Assembly (NCBI GenBank): GCA_963810775.1
Contig: CAWEOT010000009.1
Span: forward strand, 186,001 to 250,000
Direction: 5' to 3'
Length of the DNA stretch: 64,000 nucleotides
Source: DATBVX01 sp963810775
GTDB taxonomy: Bacteria; Pseudomonadota; Gammaproteobacteria; Steroidobacterales; Steroidobacteraceae
Of the stretch, positions 35,103 to 43,975 are shown piece after piece (within the stretch, counting starts at the first letter, position 1; each line of letters begins with the position of its first letter). The position numbers and the translations under genes are program-made. The notes under the pieces were generated by a model. It searched no databases. It worked only from the letters and a program-made list of their open reading frames with translations, and was not told the DNA's origin.

Positions 35103-35873
35103 ATGACGGCGTTCGTTGGATGGCGAGCATGCCGAAAGGGCAAGTCGCTCTTCGTTGTCGGAGGTTGGCTGCTTGCGATATTTGCCCTGGCGCTGGGAAC
35201 AACCGTGCCCGCATATGCCGACGACAAGAACGACGAGTTTCGGGTGATCGTGAATCCCACCTATGCACTGACCAAGGACAGGAGCTGGATCGGTATCGGT
35301 TATCTCGGTTATTGGTGGAGTAACGACCGGAACTACAGTGTCGATTACCTCGGCCTGGGCACGATCTGGAAGTTTGCGCCGAACTGGGAAACGTGGTTCG
35401 TGCTGTTCTGGAAGCATACGGACAACGAAGTCGCCCCCGACGTCGATGAGCTGCGCCCCACAGTCAGTCTCAAGAACTACTTCATCAAGACGAGTACGTT
35501 CAAGTTCTACAACATGGCGCGCCTCGAATACCGCATCCTGGACACTGACGGTGAAAGGGGTACGGAATACTTTCGCCTTCGCGATCGGCTGGGTGTGGAG
35601 GTTACGTTCGGACCCGCCTGGTACGGCGTAGCGGCCGTGGAGCCCTTTTATCGATTTGACCGGGACACGCTCGACCCTCTGCGAGTCCGTGTCGGGCTCG
35701 GATGGGTCATCAACCAGTACGTGCGCGCGGAATTCATTTACGACATGCAGTTCACGCGAGTCAGACCCGACAATGACCTGGAATGGACCGACAACATCTG
35801 GCGTCTGAACTTCAAAGTCGCTCGCCAGCATGGCGTTCTGCAGCATGTATTTGGCGGTGAAGCCGACGAGTAG
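35103..35873 (+). CDS. Outer-membrane beta-barrel protein (DUF2490-like)
   Basis: 256 residues with a signal peptide (SLFVVGGWLLAIFALALGTT, cleavage near AYADD). Strands such as WIGIGYLGYWWSNDRNYSVD and FKFYNMARLEYRILD suggest a barrel of the DUF2490 type. It starts 12 bp after the preceding barrel gene, so both should be cotranslated. Function: outer-membrane pore or scaffold within the desulfation locus, by context only. Confidence 0.78.
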   Translation: MTAFVGWRACRKGKSLFVVGGWLLAIFALALGTTVPAYADDKNDEFRVIVNPTYALTKDRSWIGIGYLGYWWSNDRNYSVDYLGLGTIWKFAPNWETWFVLFWKHTDNEVAPDVDELRPTVSLKNYFIKTSTFKFYNMARLEYRILDTDGERGTEYFRLRDRLGVEVTFGPAWYGVAAVEPFYRFDRDTLDPLRVRVGLGWVINQYVRAEFIYDMQFTRVRPDNDLEWTDNIWRLNFKVARQHGVLQHVFGGEADE

Positions 35874-35884
35874 GCGCGTTCAGA

Positions 35885-36364
35885 TTACCCGCGAGATGCT
35901 GGCGCCCGATGAGACATCGATGAATTCTGACCACACTTGAGTTCCGGAAATCGGTCCTTCATGTACTGCAGGAACTCAGGTTGATACACATCACAACTCA
36001 ATACTCCCTGTTGCAGGTAGCCGCGATGTTGGGCCAGTACGAAGTCGATAGTGTTCTCCCACCGTTCGTCGCGGCCAACCAGACGCCACAGCGTCTCGGC
36101 CGTGAACAACGCATGCGTCGCAAACCAGTTGTAGCTGGCATCCACGGGCTGATCGCTGACCCGGCTCGCCAGATCCGGGTGCTCCACGGACAACTTGAGG
36201 TACTCCTGCAGGATCCCGACGGCAGCAGCCTGTCGTTGATCGTGCGTCCCGCGCCGATATGTCAGAACTCCAAAGATCACGGAGGCAGCGGTGACCAGGG
36301 CACCCAGGATCGAGGTCCATTGCATCAGTCGTTGCAGCTTTACCTCATTCATCTTGAATCTCAT
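35885..36364 (-). CDS. Membrane-anchored protein of unknown function, antisense in the barrel cluster
   Basis: 160 residues from ATG 36364 (another ATG at 36352). One N-terminal transmembrane helix (MQWTSILGALVTAASVIFGV) is followed by a soluble helical domain with QRQAAAVGILQEYLKLSVEH and ALFTAETLWRLVGRDERWEN. The pattern resembles small single-pass proteins of unknown function often seen on their own. It is convergent with the DUF2490-like gene and divergent from the next barrel gene. Confidence 0.65.
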   Translation of the reverse strand: MRFKMNEVKLQRLMQWTSILGALVTAASVIFGVLTYRRGTHDQRQAAAVGILQEYLKLSVEHPDLASRVSDQPVDASYNWFATHALFTAETLWRLVGRDERWENTIDFVLAQHRGYLQQGVLSCDVYQPEFLQYMKDRFPELKCGQNSSMSHRAPASRG

Positions 36365-36512
36365 CCACTGACTGGCGCAGCGCGAATATTCCTCGATCAA
36401 AATTACGCGAGCTGTCTGCGAGCGTGCGAGTACGGTATCACGCCATAGACCTGCAGAGCTGCGAGCTTCTGCCCTGAGTCCAGCGTTAGATATCAAGAAT
36501 TCGCAACCAGGT

Positions 36513-36548
36513 CGCGTGCGAAATCTCGATAGGCGCAGTCGCGCCTTG
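36513..36548 (+). promoter_or_regulatory. Shared upstream motif, site 3 (before barrel gene)
   Basis: cgcgtgcgaaatctcgatag then AGGC-N8-GCCT and tgag, about 70 bp before the barrel gene at 36617. It also lies in front of the divergent gene ending at 36364. Confidence 0.65.
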
Positions 36549-36616
36549 AGCAGAAGCTGCGACACGCAAAGTAGAAAGACTTCGAACTGTTGACTAGACC
36601 TGACGGAGTTCGGCAG

Positions 36617-37618
36617 ATGGTTACGATCCATGGCCCGAGCGGTCGCGCAGTTGCGGGCCCGGTGCGCGCAGCGTCACTCCTCGTTGTGGGAGGTTGGGTC
36701 TTTGCGACGCAACCAGCTGTGGCGGACGAAGGTGGCGTGAGCTTCTGGCTGCCGGGCCAGTTCGGCAGCTTCTCCGCAGTGCCGGGGAGTCCGGGCTGGT
36801 CGCTCGGCGCGGTGAACTACTACACCTCGGCCGACGCGGGCCGCAACAGGGAATTTCCACGCAACGGCCGCATCGTCGCGGGTCTCGATGTCACTGCGGA
36901 TCTTCTGTTCCTGTCGCCGAGCTACACGTTCGCCGACGAGGTTCTCGGCGGGCAAGCTGCCCTGTCGATGCCTGTCGTCTTCGGCCGCGCGAAGGTGGAG
37001 GTCAGCGCAACTCTCACAGGTCCCGGCGGTGGCACGGTGACGGGGAGCGAGGACGACACGCGCACGGGATTCGGCGATCTCTATCCGACGTTCACGCTGA
37101 GATGGAACCGTGGTGTGCACAACTACATGGCCTACGGCATGGCGGGCGTGCCGGTCGGAGAGTATGACCAGGACCGTCTTGCTAACCTCGGCACCAACCA
37201 CTGGTCGCTCGATGCGGGTGGCGGTTACACCTACCTCGATGACAAGAAGGGCCACGAGTTCTCTGCCGTGCTCGGCCTCACTTACAACTTCGAAAACCCC
37301 GACACCGACTACAGGAGCGGCACGGACGCGCACCTCGACTGGGGGGCTTCGCAGTTTCTTTCCGAGACCTTCCACCTCGGCCTCGGCGGCTACTTCTACA
37401 ACCAGCTCACAGGCGACAGCGGCGACGGCGCGAGACTCGGCGACTTCGAGTCGGAAGTAGCGGCAATCGGCCCCCAGGCCGGCTGGTTCTTCAAGGTCGG
37501 CGACAACACGTGGTACTTCAATCTGAAGGGTTACTACGAGTTCAACGCACAGCACCGACCCGAGGGATGGAACGCGTGGCTGACGCTATCGCTTCCGCTC
37601 GGCACCGCGAGCAAGTAG
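36617..37618 (+). CDS. Phenol_MetA_deg-type outer-membrane transporter
   Basis: 333 residues from ATG 36617 with CGGAG upstream; a TTG at 36590 is less likely. Signal peptide with AASLLVVGGWVFATQPAVAD. The mature protein starts EGGVSFWLPGQFGSFSAVPG, the hallmark of the MetA-pathway/SphA-like barrel family, and has strands to the end LTLSLPLGTASK. These proteins take aromatic or hydrophobic substrates across the outer membrane. It is the clearest functional hint for the locus. Confidence 0.9.
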   Translation: MVTIHGPSGRAVAGPVRAASLLVVGGWVFATQPAVADEGGVSFWLPGQFGSFSAVPGSPGWSLGAVNYYTSADAGRNREFPRNGRIVAGLDVTADLLFLSPSYTFADEVLGGQAALSMPVVFGRAKVEVSATLTGPGGGTVTGSEDDTRTGFGDLYPTFTLRWNRGVHNYMAYGMAGVPVGEYDQDRLANLGTNHWSLDAGGGYTYLDDKKGHEFSAVLGLTYNFENPDTDYRSGTDAHLDWGASQFLSETFHLGLGGYFYNQLTGDSGDGARLGDFESEVAAIGPQAGWFFKVGDNTWYFNLKGYYEFNAQHRPEGWNAWLTLSLPLGTASK

Positions 37619-37763
37619 GTCCGTTGCAGTGCGAGCATTGCTGTGACGCGGCCTCACAGAATATCGACATTCCGCAAGGTCTGGAGTTAACCTAGCCGCC
37701 GAGCACAACAACGAAGGAATTACTGACTGCTCGTCAGTCCTGCCAAGGCAGGCATCCATTCAG

Positions 37764-38822
37764 ATGGAAATCAATCCAACGTCGGGCATGTCACCTGCGC
37801 ACGTCGTGCATATGCCCATCGTCGCGACGGACCCTGCAGAGCTCTCCGATTTGTTGCGTGACTGGAACTTCGAGTTCACGCAGCTCACGCCAGGCAAGCT
37901 CCAGGCGAAGGGCGCGATGGTCGATCTCGGTGGCGTCAATGTCGCGCGCGTCGCAAATAACCAAACGATGCAACAGAGAGGCTATGCGCCGCGCGGCATG
38001 GCCGGGATGTTCATGCCCGGCACTGGCTCTGGGCCAGCGTTCGCATACGGTCAGTTGGTGGAATCCGGACAATGCGTGACCCTGGCGGAAAGTGATCTCT
38101 CGGAGGCAGTCACACACGGGCATGGTGGTCGCTACGTCGACGTCGCCCTGGGATTCGATATGAACGCCTGCCGCAGTCAGCTCGATGCGTTGAATGGCGG
38201 CTCCCTGGGGATAGCGCTCGGCACCAGCATCGTGGCACCGGACCCTTCCTGGGTCGATGACATGCTGGGGCGTGTCGAATGGCTCTTGAATGCGGTCGGT
38301 GAACATCCGCAGGCGCTGAATGACGCTCGTGTGCGGGCGAGTCTCGCGGACCGTGTGCTTGCTGCAATGGTGCGCTTCGACAACTCTCCCGCCGATGTCG
38401 ATTCGACCACGCGTGCGGCACGCGCCGGCAGGCGCGTGGCGGTGCGGCTCGCCTGTGAATTTATCGACTCGCGACTGTCCGAGCCGCTGCAGTTATCCCA
38501 GCTGTGCCGCCACGCGAACCTGAAGATCCGTTCGCTCGAGTACGGCTTTCGGGAGGTCACCGGGCTGACGCCTGTCGCCTACATCAGGTCGCTGCGGTTG
38601 AACGCCGTCCGAAAGGCTCTGCAACAGGATGCTTCGCCGCACCCTCGTTCGATCTCGGAAATTGCCATGGACGCGGGGTTCTGGCACCTGAGCCAGTTCG
38701 CCGTGGACTATCGACGCTTCTTCGGCGAGACCCCCACGGAAACGCGGCGCCGCAGACTTGCCAGAGGTTACAAGTCCGCCCCTGCGATCAACTTGCACAC
38801 CCACGCTTCAACAAGCCCTTAA
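37764..38822 (+). CDS. AraC-family transcriptional regulator, 1
   Basis: 352 residues. An N-terminal ligand-binding domain (about 1-230) of the AraC_binding_2/OruR-like sort is followed by a C-terminal double helix-turn-helix. Its elements are PLQLSQLCRHANLKIRSLEY for the first HTH and SISEIAMDAGFWHLSQFAVD then YRRFFGETPTETRRR for the second. It probably activates the nearby genes through the TCGATAGGC sites on binding an imported compound. The next gene is a related regulator, so the locus has two. Confidence 0.88.
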   Translation: MEINPTSGMSPAHVVHMPIVATDPAELSDLLRDWNFEFTQLTPGKLQAKGAMVDLGGVNVARVANNQTMQQRGYAPRGMAGMFMPGTGSGPAFAYGQLVESGQCVTLAESDLSEAVTHGHGGRYVDVALGFDMNACRSQLDALNGGSLGIALGTSIVAPDPSWVDDMLGRVEWLLNAVGEHPQALNDARVRASLADRVLAAMVRFDNSPADVDSTTRAARAGRRVAVRLACEFIDSRLSEPLQLSQLCRHANLKIRSLEYGFREVTGLTPVAYIRSLRLNAVRKALQQDASPHPRSISEIAMDAGFWHLSQFAVDYRRFFGETPTETRRRRLARGYKSAPAINLHTHASTSP

Positions 38823-38852
38823 CCCCTCACGAGAAACTGACAAACCCAGGCT

Positions 38853-38886
38853 CGCGCGAGCGATTTTTCGATAGCGGGACCGCACC
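38853..38886 (+). promoter_or_regulatory. Shared upstream motif, site 4 (partial)
   Basis: cgcgcgagcgatttttcgat followed by agcgggaccgc. It matches the TCGATA part of sites 1-3 but the AGGC/GCCT repeat is lost. It lies just before the GTG of the second AraC gene, so it could serve autoregulation. Confidence 0.4.
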
Positions 38887-38907
38887 GGCCGGTATTCACT
38901 TGCGAGG

Positions 38908-39825
38908 GTGAGGCCCGACGACAGTGAACTCGAGGCATTGACAGAATTCCTCCGGGGCTGGCGCGTGGAAGTGATCCAGCTTGGGCCTCGATCCGATCGG
39001 ACATTGACGTTCAGCGTGTCATTTCGCTCGCATCGAGTCCTTCGATTGCATGCTGACAGCGCCTTCGTGCTCCGTGGCACGGTACACAAGCACCAGAGTT
39101 GCCTGTTGCTGTCCGCGTCTCGGCAGGCTGCCATCCGGTTCCTGGGACAACCACTGGGTGCGAACGAACTGATGTTCGCCGGCGCTGGCGCAAGTCTCGA
39201 CCTGTTCGTCCCGAGTGGCGCCGTCTTACACATCCTTGTTGCCGAAACCCGTGAAGGCATCTCACGCCGCGCACTGCGGATATGTCAGGACACCACAGCT
39301 GACGAGGTGGCCCTCCTTACTCGATACATCAAGCACCCGGATCAGCATCACGGCGAGATCAACGGAACACTTGCGAAGCATCTTCGGCACGCCGTTACGG
39401 AATCGAGCAGCACGCGGCTAGATAGCAATGGGAATGCGCTACGAGTTTCCGCGGTCGTGTCCGCGTGCCGGCTGATCGAGAAACGCTTCCCGGAGCCTCC
39501 AACGTTGAGCGAGCTGTCCCGCCATTGCGGGGTCGCCGAACGCACTCTCGAGTATGGGTTCAAGCAAGTCTATGACACCACGCCGCTCACTTTTGCCAGG
39601 AATCAGCGCCTGACGCGCAGCCGAATGGCGTTGCTGCGCGCCGCCGCGCGTACTTCGATTAGTGAGACTGCGAGGGCTTGCGGATTTACGCACATGGGTC
39701 AGTACTCGCGCGACTATCGCCGACTTTTCGGTGAGACTCCGTCCATGACACGCGCACGCGTGGTGATTTTGGTTTTGGTTAGCGGCACTCTTGACCTTCT
39801 CGACCGGTTTTCTTGTTGGGGTTGA
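38908..39825 (+). CDS. AraC-family transcriptional regulator, 2
   Basis: 305 residues from GTG 38908. Same layout as its neighbour, with a ligand-binding part to about residue 185. Then come PTLSELSRHCGVAERTLEYG (first HTH) and SISETARACGFTHMGQYSRD with YRRLFGETPSMTRAR (second). The two proteins are similar but clearly distinct, suggesting an old duplication. The N-terminus is about 45 residues shorter than in the first, so it may lack its opening strand or start at an earlier codon. Confidence 0.87.
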   Translation: MRPDDSELEALTEFLRGWRVEVIQLGPRSDRTLTFSVSFRSHRVLRLHADSAFVLRGTVHKHQSCLLLSASRQAAIRFLGQPLGANELMFAGAGASLDLFVPSGAVLHILVAETREGISRRALRICQDTTADEVALLTRYIKHPDQHHGEINGTLAKHLRHAVTESSSTRLDSNGNALRVSAVVSACRLIEKRFPEPPTLSELSRHCGVAERTLEYGFKQVYDTTPLTFARNQRLTRSRMALLRAAARTSISETARACGFTHMGQYSRDYRRLFGETPSMTRARVVILVLVSGTLDLLDRFSCWG

Positions 39826-39851
39826 TTTCCGCGGAAGCCGTCTTGAGGATA

Positions 39852-39924
39852 TGACCAGGGGCGGAATCGAACCACCGAAACGCGGATTTTCAGTCCGCTG
39901 CTCTGCCAATTGAGCATCCTAGAT
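39852..39924 (-). tRNA. tRNA-Phe(GAA)-like remnant
   Basis: On the minus strand, a D-arm GCTC-AATTGGCA-GAGC and anticodon arm GCGGA-CTGAAAA-TCCGC (anticodon GAA) are followed by a T-arm GGTGG-TTCGATT-CCGCC. The acceptor 3' strand is CCTGGTC with A73. The 5' strand is ATCTAGG instead of the expected GACCAGG, so the top two pairs fail, position 8 is A, and no CCA follows. It is either a decayed tRNA-Phe or the remnant left by integration or exchange at a tRNA gene. It lies between the AraC locus and the resumption of cassettes. Confidence 0.6.
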
Positions 39925-39959
39925 ATGTTCGTGGATGGCTTAGGGCCTTCGGGCTGCGA

Positions 39960-40000
39960 GGGTCTGTCCTTTTGTTTTTTCCGTGGGATATATCTATACC
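39960..40000 (+). repeat. Dispersed repeat before an attC
   Basis: gggtctgtccttttgttttt ttccgtg matches 10965-10991. The adjoining tail atatatctatacccc is also found at 48547-48561, each time running straight into R''. Confidence 0.6.
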
Positions 40001-40088
40001 CCCTAACAACGCGTTGGAGCAGACGCGAAATGGATAAAGTGCTGGCATTCAGCAGACAGCACCGCGTCGCTCAACGCGGACGTCACGT
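40001..40088 (+). other. attC, type B, R' mutated
   Basis: R'' CCCTAAC, good type B arms, but R' reads GTCACGT in place of GTTAGGY, so the cleaved core is lost. Confidence 0.8.
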
Positions 40089-40091
40089 GTC

Positions 40092-40289
40092 ATGTCTCGC
40101 CGATTCGCCCTAACCGTGATTGTGGTGGGTGCCGTTACGCTCCAGGCCTGCACGACCTCGGATCTCGGCGACTTCTGCTCTTATTCCGACGCCGACTTCA
40201 GCAAGGTGGATAGCAGCTCGCTTGGAGTAGTGTTGGGTGCGCCGGCTAATCGCTCATGTCGTGTGGTTGTTACCGGACATGACACCTAA
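40092..40289 (+). CDS. Small lipoprotein, unknown
   Basis: 65 residues. Signal MSRRFALTVIVVGAVTLQAC has a lipobox (LQAC) and is followed by a short polar part with TTSDLGDFCSYSDADFSKVD. Probably exported and lipidated. No family recognised. The stop is inside the next R''. Confidence 0.6.
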   Translation: MSRRFALTVIVVGAVTLQACTTSDLGDFCSYSDADFSKVDSSSLGVVLGAPANRSCRVVVTGHDT

Positions 40290-40444
40290 CAACCGGTTGC
40301 AGCGGGCCCGTGAGGGATAAAGTGCCAGCATCCAATACACCGCGGCGCGTCACTTAATGAGCGTAGGCTTCGTGCCGATCGGACCACTACGCGTCTGGTG
40401 TCGGTCAGAGTGAAGCAGCGCGTCGCTCAACGCGGACGTTATGC
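40284..40444 (+). other. Chimeric attC (type A left, type B right)
   Basis: R'' ACCTAAC, left arm ccggttgcagcgg (type A). The sequence then runs through about 100 bp with a second gcggcgcgtcact element and ends in the type B right arm gctcaacgcgg with R' GTTATGC. At 161 bp it is the longest attC here and cannot fold as one simple hairpin. Confidence 0.7.
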
Positions 40445-40471
40445 ATCAAATCCCTTTCTGGAGGGTCATCT

Positions 40472-40903
40472 ATGACAGTGCCGGTGTGGATGTTGCTCGG
40501 GTTCGCAACGTGGACGATGCTCTTGCTGCTTTTCACGATTGGGATTTATCGCTGGAGCCGCATCCTCAGCGGAAGGGTACCGATCCGGGATTTCCCGGCT
40601 GACGCCATTGGGGGGGAGGAATGGTATCGGCGCGCGACGCGGGCTCACGCGAACTGCATCGAAAATCTTCCGATTTTTGGCGCTATTGTCTTTGGACTCT
40701 ACGTTGGTAACGTGGCAAGCACGTTGGTAGACGCGCTGGCAGCGACGGTCCTAATCGCCCGGATCCTGCAATCGCTAGTGCACGTATGCCTCGTTCATAC
40801 AAACACCGTAGCATCCGTGCGGTTCGCGTTTTTCTTCGTGCAATTTGCCTGCTTTCTGTGGTTGGTTGGAATCATCATCGTCACGCACACTGGAACCGCG
40901 TAA
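40472..40903 (+). CDS. MAPEG family membrane protein
   Basis: 143 residues with four helices and the MAPEG signature: WYRRATRAHANCIENLPIF (the conserved Arg-Ala-x-x-Asn-x-x-Glu region), then ARILQSLVHVCLVHTNTVA. MAPEG proteins include glutathione-dependent membrane peroxidases and transferases. GGAGGGTC precedes the ATG. Its stop codon merges with the following R''. Confidence 0.87.
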   Translation: MTVPVWMLLGFATWTMLLLLFTIGIYRWSRILSGRVPIRDFPADAIGGEEWYRRATRAHANCIENLPIFGAIVFGLYVGNVASTLVDALAATVLIARILQSLVHVCLVHTNTVASVRFAFFFVQFACFLWLVGIIIVTHTGTA

Positions 40904-40937
40904 CAACCGGTTGCAACGGACGGTGATGGATAAAGTT
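40898..40937 (+). other. attC left half, type A, truncated
   Basis: R'' GCGTAAC, left arm ccggttgcaacgg and the start of the centre (ggataaagt), then unrelated DNA leading to the DUF3604 gene. No right half was found between here and the next attC remnant at 45152. Confidence 0.75.
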
Positions 40938-41048
40938 GGACAAGTGCCTATTGTTGGGACTCGAGAACGCATCCAGAGTTGGCTGCGGGACCGCCATCTT
41001 CGCGGAGCAAGCCTATCGTTCGTCGGTCAAAGACCGAGTCAGGGGTTC

Positions 41049-42926
41049 ATGAAAATGAAATCGAACCAGATGCTTGTCATTCTCGGCTTTGCACTGGCGT
41101 TGACGGCTTGTTCGCCGTCGGAAACACCGCCGGCGGGCACCTCGGCCACCTCAGTCGCCCCCGCATCGCATTCGCCTGCCGATTTGCCGGCACCGAATCC
41201 CGACAACAACGCCTACTTTGGCGATGTCCACGTCCACACCGGCTGGTCGTTCGACGCCCTGACCAACGGCTCCAAGACCACGCCGACGGACGCTTATGCC
41301 TGGGCGCAGGGCAGGTCGATCACCGGCAGCGGCGGGCCGGAAATGCAGATCCAGACTCCACTCGATTTCTACATGGTGTCCGACCATGCCGAGTACATGG
41401 GCGTCTTTAACGAGATGACGAACCCGGAAAGCCCGCTCAGCAAGACGGAGATTGCCAAGGGCGTCACCTCACCCGACGCAAATGTTCGATTGCAGACCTT
41501 TGCGGGCATCCTGCGCGACATGAGTGAGGGAAAACGCGACCCGCAATTGAGCGACCCGGCGTTGGCCCGCACTGTGTGGGCCAAAATCGTCAAAGCGGCT
41601 GACGCCAATTACGTTCCTGGCAAGTTCACGACGTTTGCGGGCTTTGAATGGACGTCAAATCCACAAAAGCGCAACCTGCATCGCGTCGTTGTCTTCCGGG
41701 ACACTGCACACCTACCTGAACTGGTGCTCTCGGCGCTTGATTCTGACAATCCCGAGACCCTATGGAAGTGGATGGATGAGCAGCGCGCCAAGGGCTCGAC
41801 GCTGTTTGCAATCCCGCACAACGGCAATGCGAGCGACGGCCGCATGTTCGAGCTGGTGAAGTTCGATGGCAAGCCGATCGATGCGGCCTACAACAAGACG
41901 CGCGCCGGTAACGAACCGCTCTATGAAATCACCCAGATCAAGGGCACTTCGGAAACCCACCCCGACCTGTCACCGACCGACGAATTCGCCGGATTCGAAC
42001 AGTGGGATTACACACTGTCGGCGGATTTCGAGCGGCCGTCGCATCGCAAGGGTAGCTTCATCCGTCAGGCACTGCTGGATGGAATGAGCCAGGCGGCGGC
42101 GGGTGCAGGCAACCCGTTCAAGTATGGATTCATCGGCGATAGCGACACGCACAATGCCGCGGCCAGCCACGAGGAGTACAACTTCACGGGGAAGTTCGCA
42201 TTTGAAAACAATGCCAAGGAACGATTGACCGGTGTCCCGGGTTCACCTGCTGGCCAGGTTCAGCAGATCCAGGAATTCAGTTCAGCGGGCTTGGCGGGTG
42301 TCTGGGCCCCGCAGAACACGCGCGAGGCGATCTACGATGCGATGCTTCGCAAGGAGACGTTTGGCACCTCGGGCACGATGATCAAGCTGCGTTTTTTCGG
42401 CAGCTTCGACTATGGCACCGGCGATGTGAATGAGCCGGACTTCGTGAAACTCGCCTATCAGAAAGGTGTGCCGATGGGCGGCGACCTGAAGCCTGGGTCC
42501 GGCAAGGCGCCGACGTTCCTGGTCATGGCTATGAAGGATCCCAAGGGCGGCAACCTCGACCGCATCCAGATCGTGAAGGGCTGGCTCGACGCGGCCGGCA
42601 AGCAGCACGAGAAGATATTTGACGTCGTCTGGTCGGGCGATCGCAAGATCGGTGCTGATGGCAAACTGCCTCCGGTCGGCAACAGTGTCGATCTGAAGAC
42701 CGCAACGTATGCGAATGACATTGGCGCCACGCAACTAGCCAGGGGCTGGACCGATCCCGAATTCAAGCCGGACCAACGCGCCTTCTACTACGCCCGCGTT
42801 ATTGAGATACCGACACCGCGCTGGAACACCTATGACGCAGTCAGGATGAAAATGCAGCCGCTGACAAAGGTGCCGGCAACCATCCAAGAACGCGCCTGGA
42901 GTTCGCCAATCTGGTACACGCCGTGA
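41049..42926 (+). CDS. DUF3604 family exported protein
   Basis: 625 residues from ATG 41049. Lipoprotein signal peptide (MLVILGFALALTAC). The core opens YFGDVHVHTGWSFDA, a PHP-like metal-binding His pair. Further His/Asp sites lie in FYMVSDHAEYMGVF and FIGDSDTHNAAASHEE. DUF3604 proteins are predicted metal-dependent hydrolases without an assigned substrate. An upstream extension to 40845 was rejected because it would run through attC. It faces a HupE/UreJ plus PpiC gene pair. Confidence 0.9.
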   Translation: MKMKSNQMLVILGFALALTACSPSETPPAGTSATSVAPASHSPADLPAPNPDNNAYFGDVHVHTGWSFDALTNGSKTTPTDAYAWAQGRSITGSGGPEMQIQTPLDFYMVSDHAEYMGVFNEMTNPESPLSKTEIAKGVTSPDANVRLQTFAGILRDMSEGKRDPQLSDPALARTVWAKIVKAADANYVPGKFTTFAGFEWTSNPQKRNLHRVVVFRDTAHLPELVLSALDSDNPETLWKWMDEQRAKGSTLFAIPHNGNASDGRMFELVKFDGKPIDAAYNKTRAGNEPLYEITQIKGTSETHPDLSPTDEFAGFEQWDYTLSADFERPSHRKGSFIRQALLDGMSQAAAGAGNPFKYGFIGDSDTHNAAASHEEYNFTGKFAFENNAKERLTGVPGSPAGQVQQIQEFSSAGLAGVWAPQNTREAIYDAMLRKETFGTSGTMIKLRFFGSFDYGTGDVNEPDFVKLAYQKGVPMGGDLKPGSGKAPTFLVMAMKDPKGGNLDRIQIVKGWLDAAGKQHEKIFDVVWSGDRKIGADGKLPPVGNSVDLKTATYANDIGATQLARGWTDPEFKPDQRAFYYARVIEIPTPRWNTYDAVRMKMQPLTKVPATIQERAWSSPIWYTP

Positions 42927-42973
42927 AGTGACGCCGTTTCCAGCCGTTGGTTCCAGCCGATCGTCACCCAATC

Positions 42974-43975
42974 TCAAAAGCCCGCGATCCGCTCGATCAC
43001 CCAATAGCTCGCGGTGCCTCCGATGCAATACGCCAGCAGGATTGCTGGCTGCCGCGCGTCGAGTCGGTTGGCAGCGATTCGTCGCACGAGAGCGCCGCAC
43101 GCCAGCACGGCACTGATAAACAGCAATTGCCCGATCTCGACGCCGACGTTGAAGAAGAGTAAGGCGAGGGGAATCGAATTCTCCGGCAAGCCGACCTGCG
43201 CCAGTGCGCCGGCGAAACCGAGTCCATGCAGCAGTCCAAACGTGAAGGCGACCAGCCAGGGCTTGCGCGCGGCCAGTCCCTCCGTACCGCGTTGCTGATG
43301 GATGATTTCGCTGGCGACGAAGACGATCGATAACGCGATCATCGCTTCGACCGGCGGGCCAGGCACGTGGATGACGCCGAGCGTCGCTAAGGCCAGCGTG
43401 ATCGAATGTGCCAGCGTGAAAGCGGTTACCGTCCACAACAGCCTTCGTGTGCCGCGCACGATGAGGATGAGAGATAGCACGAACAGCAGATGGTCGAAGC
43501 CGGTGAGGATATGTTCGATGCCGAGCGCCGTGTACGTTCGCACGACTTCGAATGCGCCCGGAGCCGCTTTGGCGACAAAGGTTGGGTTTGTCGGCAGGAT
43601 GCGCTCGAGCTGCACCGTGCCGTCACTTCTCACGAGACGAACGAGAAGATCGATCCCAGTCGCGGACAGCCCGGTAAATCCGATCGGCTTGCCATCGAGT
43701 CCGCCCGGCACTTCGATACTCCAGCGTTGCACCGCCGTGCCGGCCGCGAAGCTCGTGTGTACTGGGGAGAGCGCGATCGTGGTTGCCGGAAACTCGGGCC
43801 GTACCTTGAGTGTCGTGCTCTCGTCGAGTGCCGGAACTTTCCACAGCACGTCGTAGCGGTCCGGCGCGGTCTGCGCCAGCTGCAGATAGGCGGGCCGGAA
43901 TACATCCGCGAATGCTCCCGGTGCGCAGAGCAGTAACAGTAACAAGAACAGCAGTAGATGCTTGCGAAGCTTCAT
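42974..43975 (-). CDS. HupE/UreJ-family membrane protein
   Basis: 333 residues. A signal peptide (LLLFLLLLLLCAPGAFAD) is followed by a periplasmic domain (about 24-155). The C-terminal half has six helices: the HupE/UreJ_2 signature GIEHILTGFDHLLFVLSLIL, then TLAHSITLALATLGV and HGLGFAGAL, where the histidines could bind metal. The family is linked to nickel or cobalt uptake in hydrogenase/urease gene sets, but this branch carries an extra domain and no such enzymes are nearby. It overlaps the upstream PpiC gene by 4 bp, so both are co-translated. Confidence 0.87.
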   Translation of the reverse strand: MKLRKHLLLFLLLLLLCAPGAFADVFRPAYLQLAQTAPDRYDVLWKVPALDESTTLKVRPEFPATTIALSPVHTSFAAGTAVQRWSIEVPGGLDGKPIGFTGLSATGIDLLVRLVRSDGTVQLERILPTNPTFVAKAAPGAFEVVRTYTALGIEHILTGFDHLLFVLSLILIVRGTRRLLWTVTAFTLAHSITLALATLGVIHVPGPPVEAMIALSIVFVASEIIHQQRGTEGLAARKPWLVAFTFGLLHGLGFAGALAQVGLPENSIPLALLFFNVGVEIGQLLFISAVLACGALVRRIAANRLDARQPAILLAYCIGGTASYWVIERIAGF

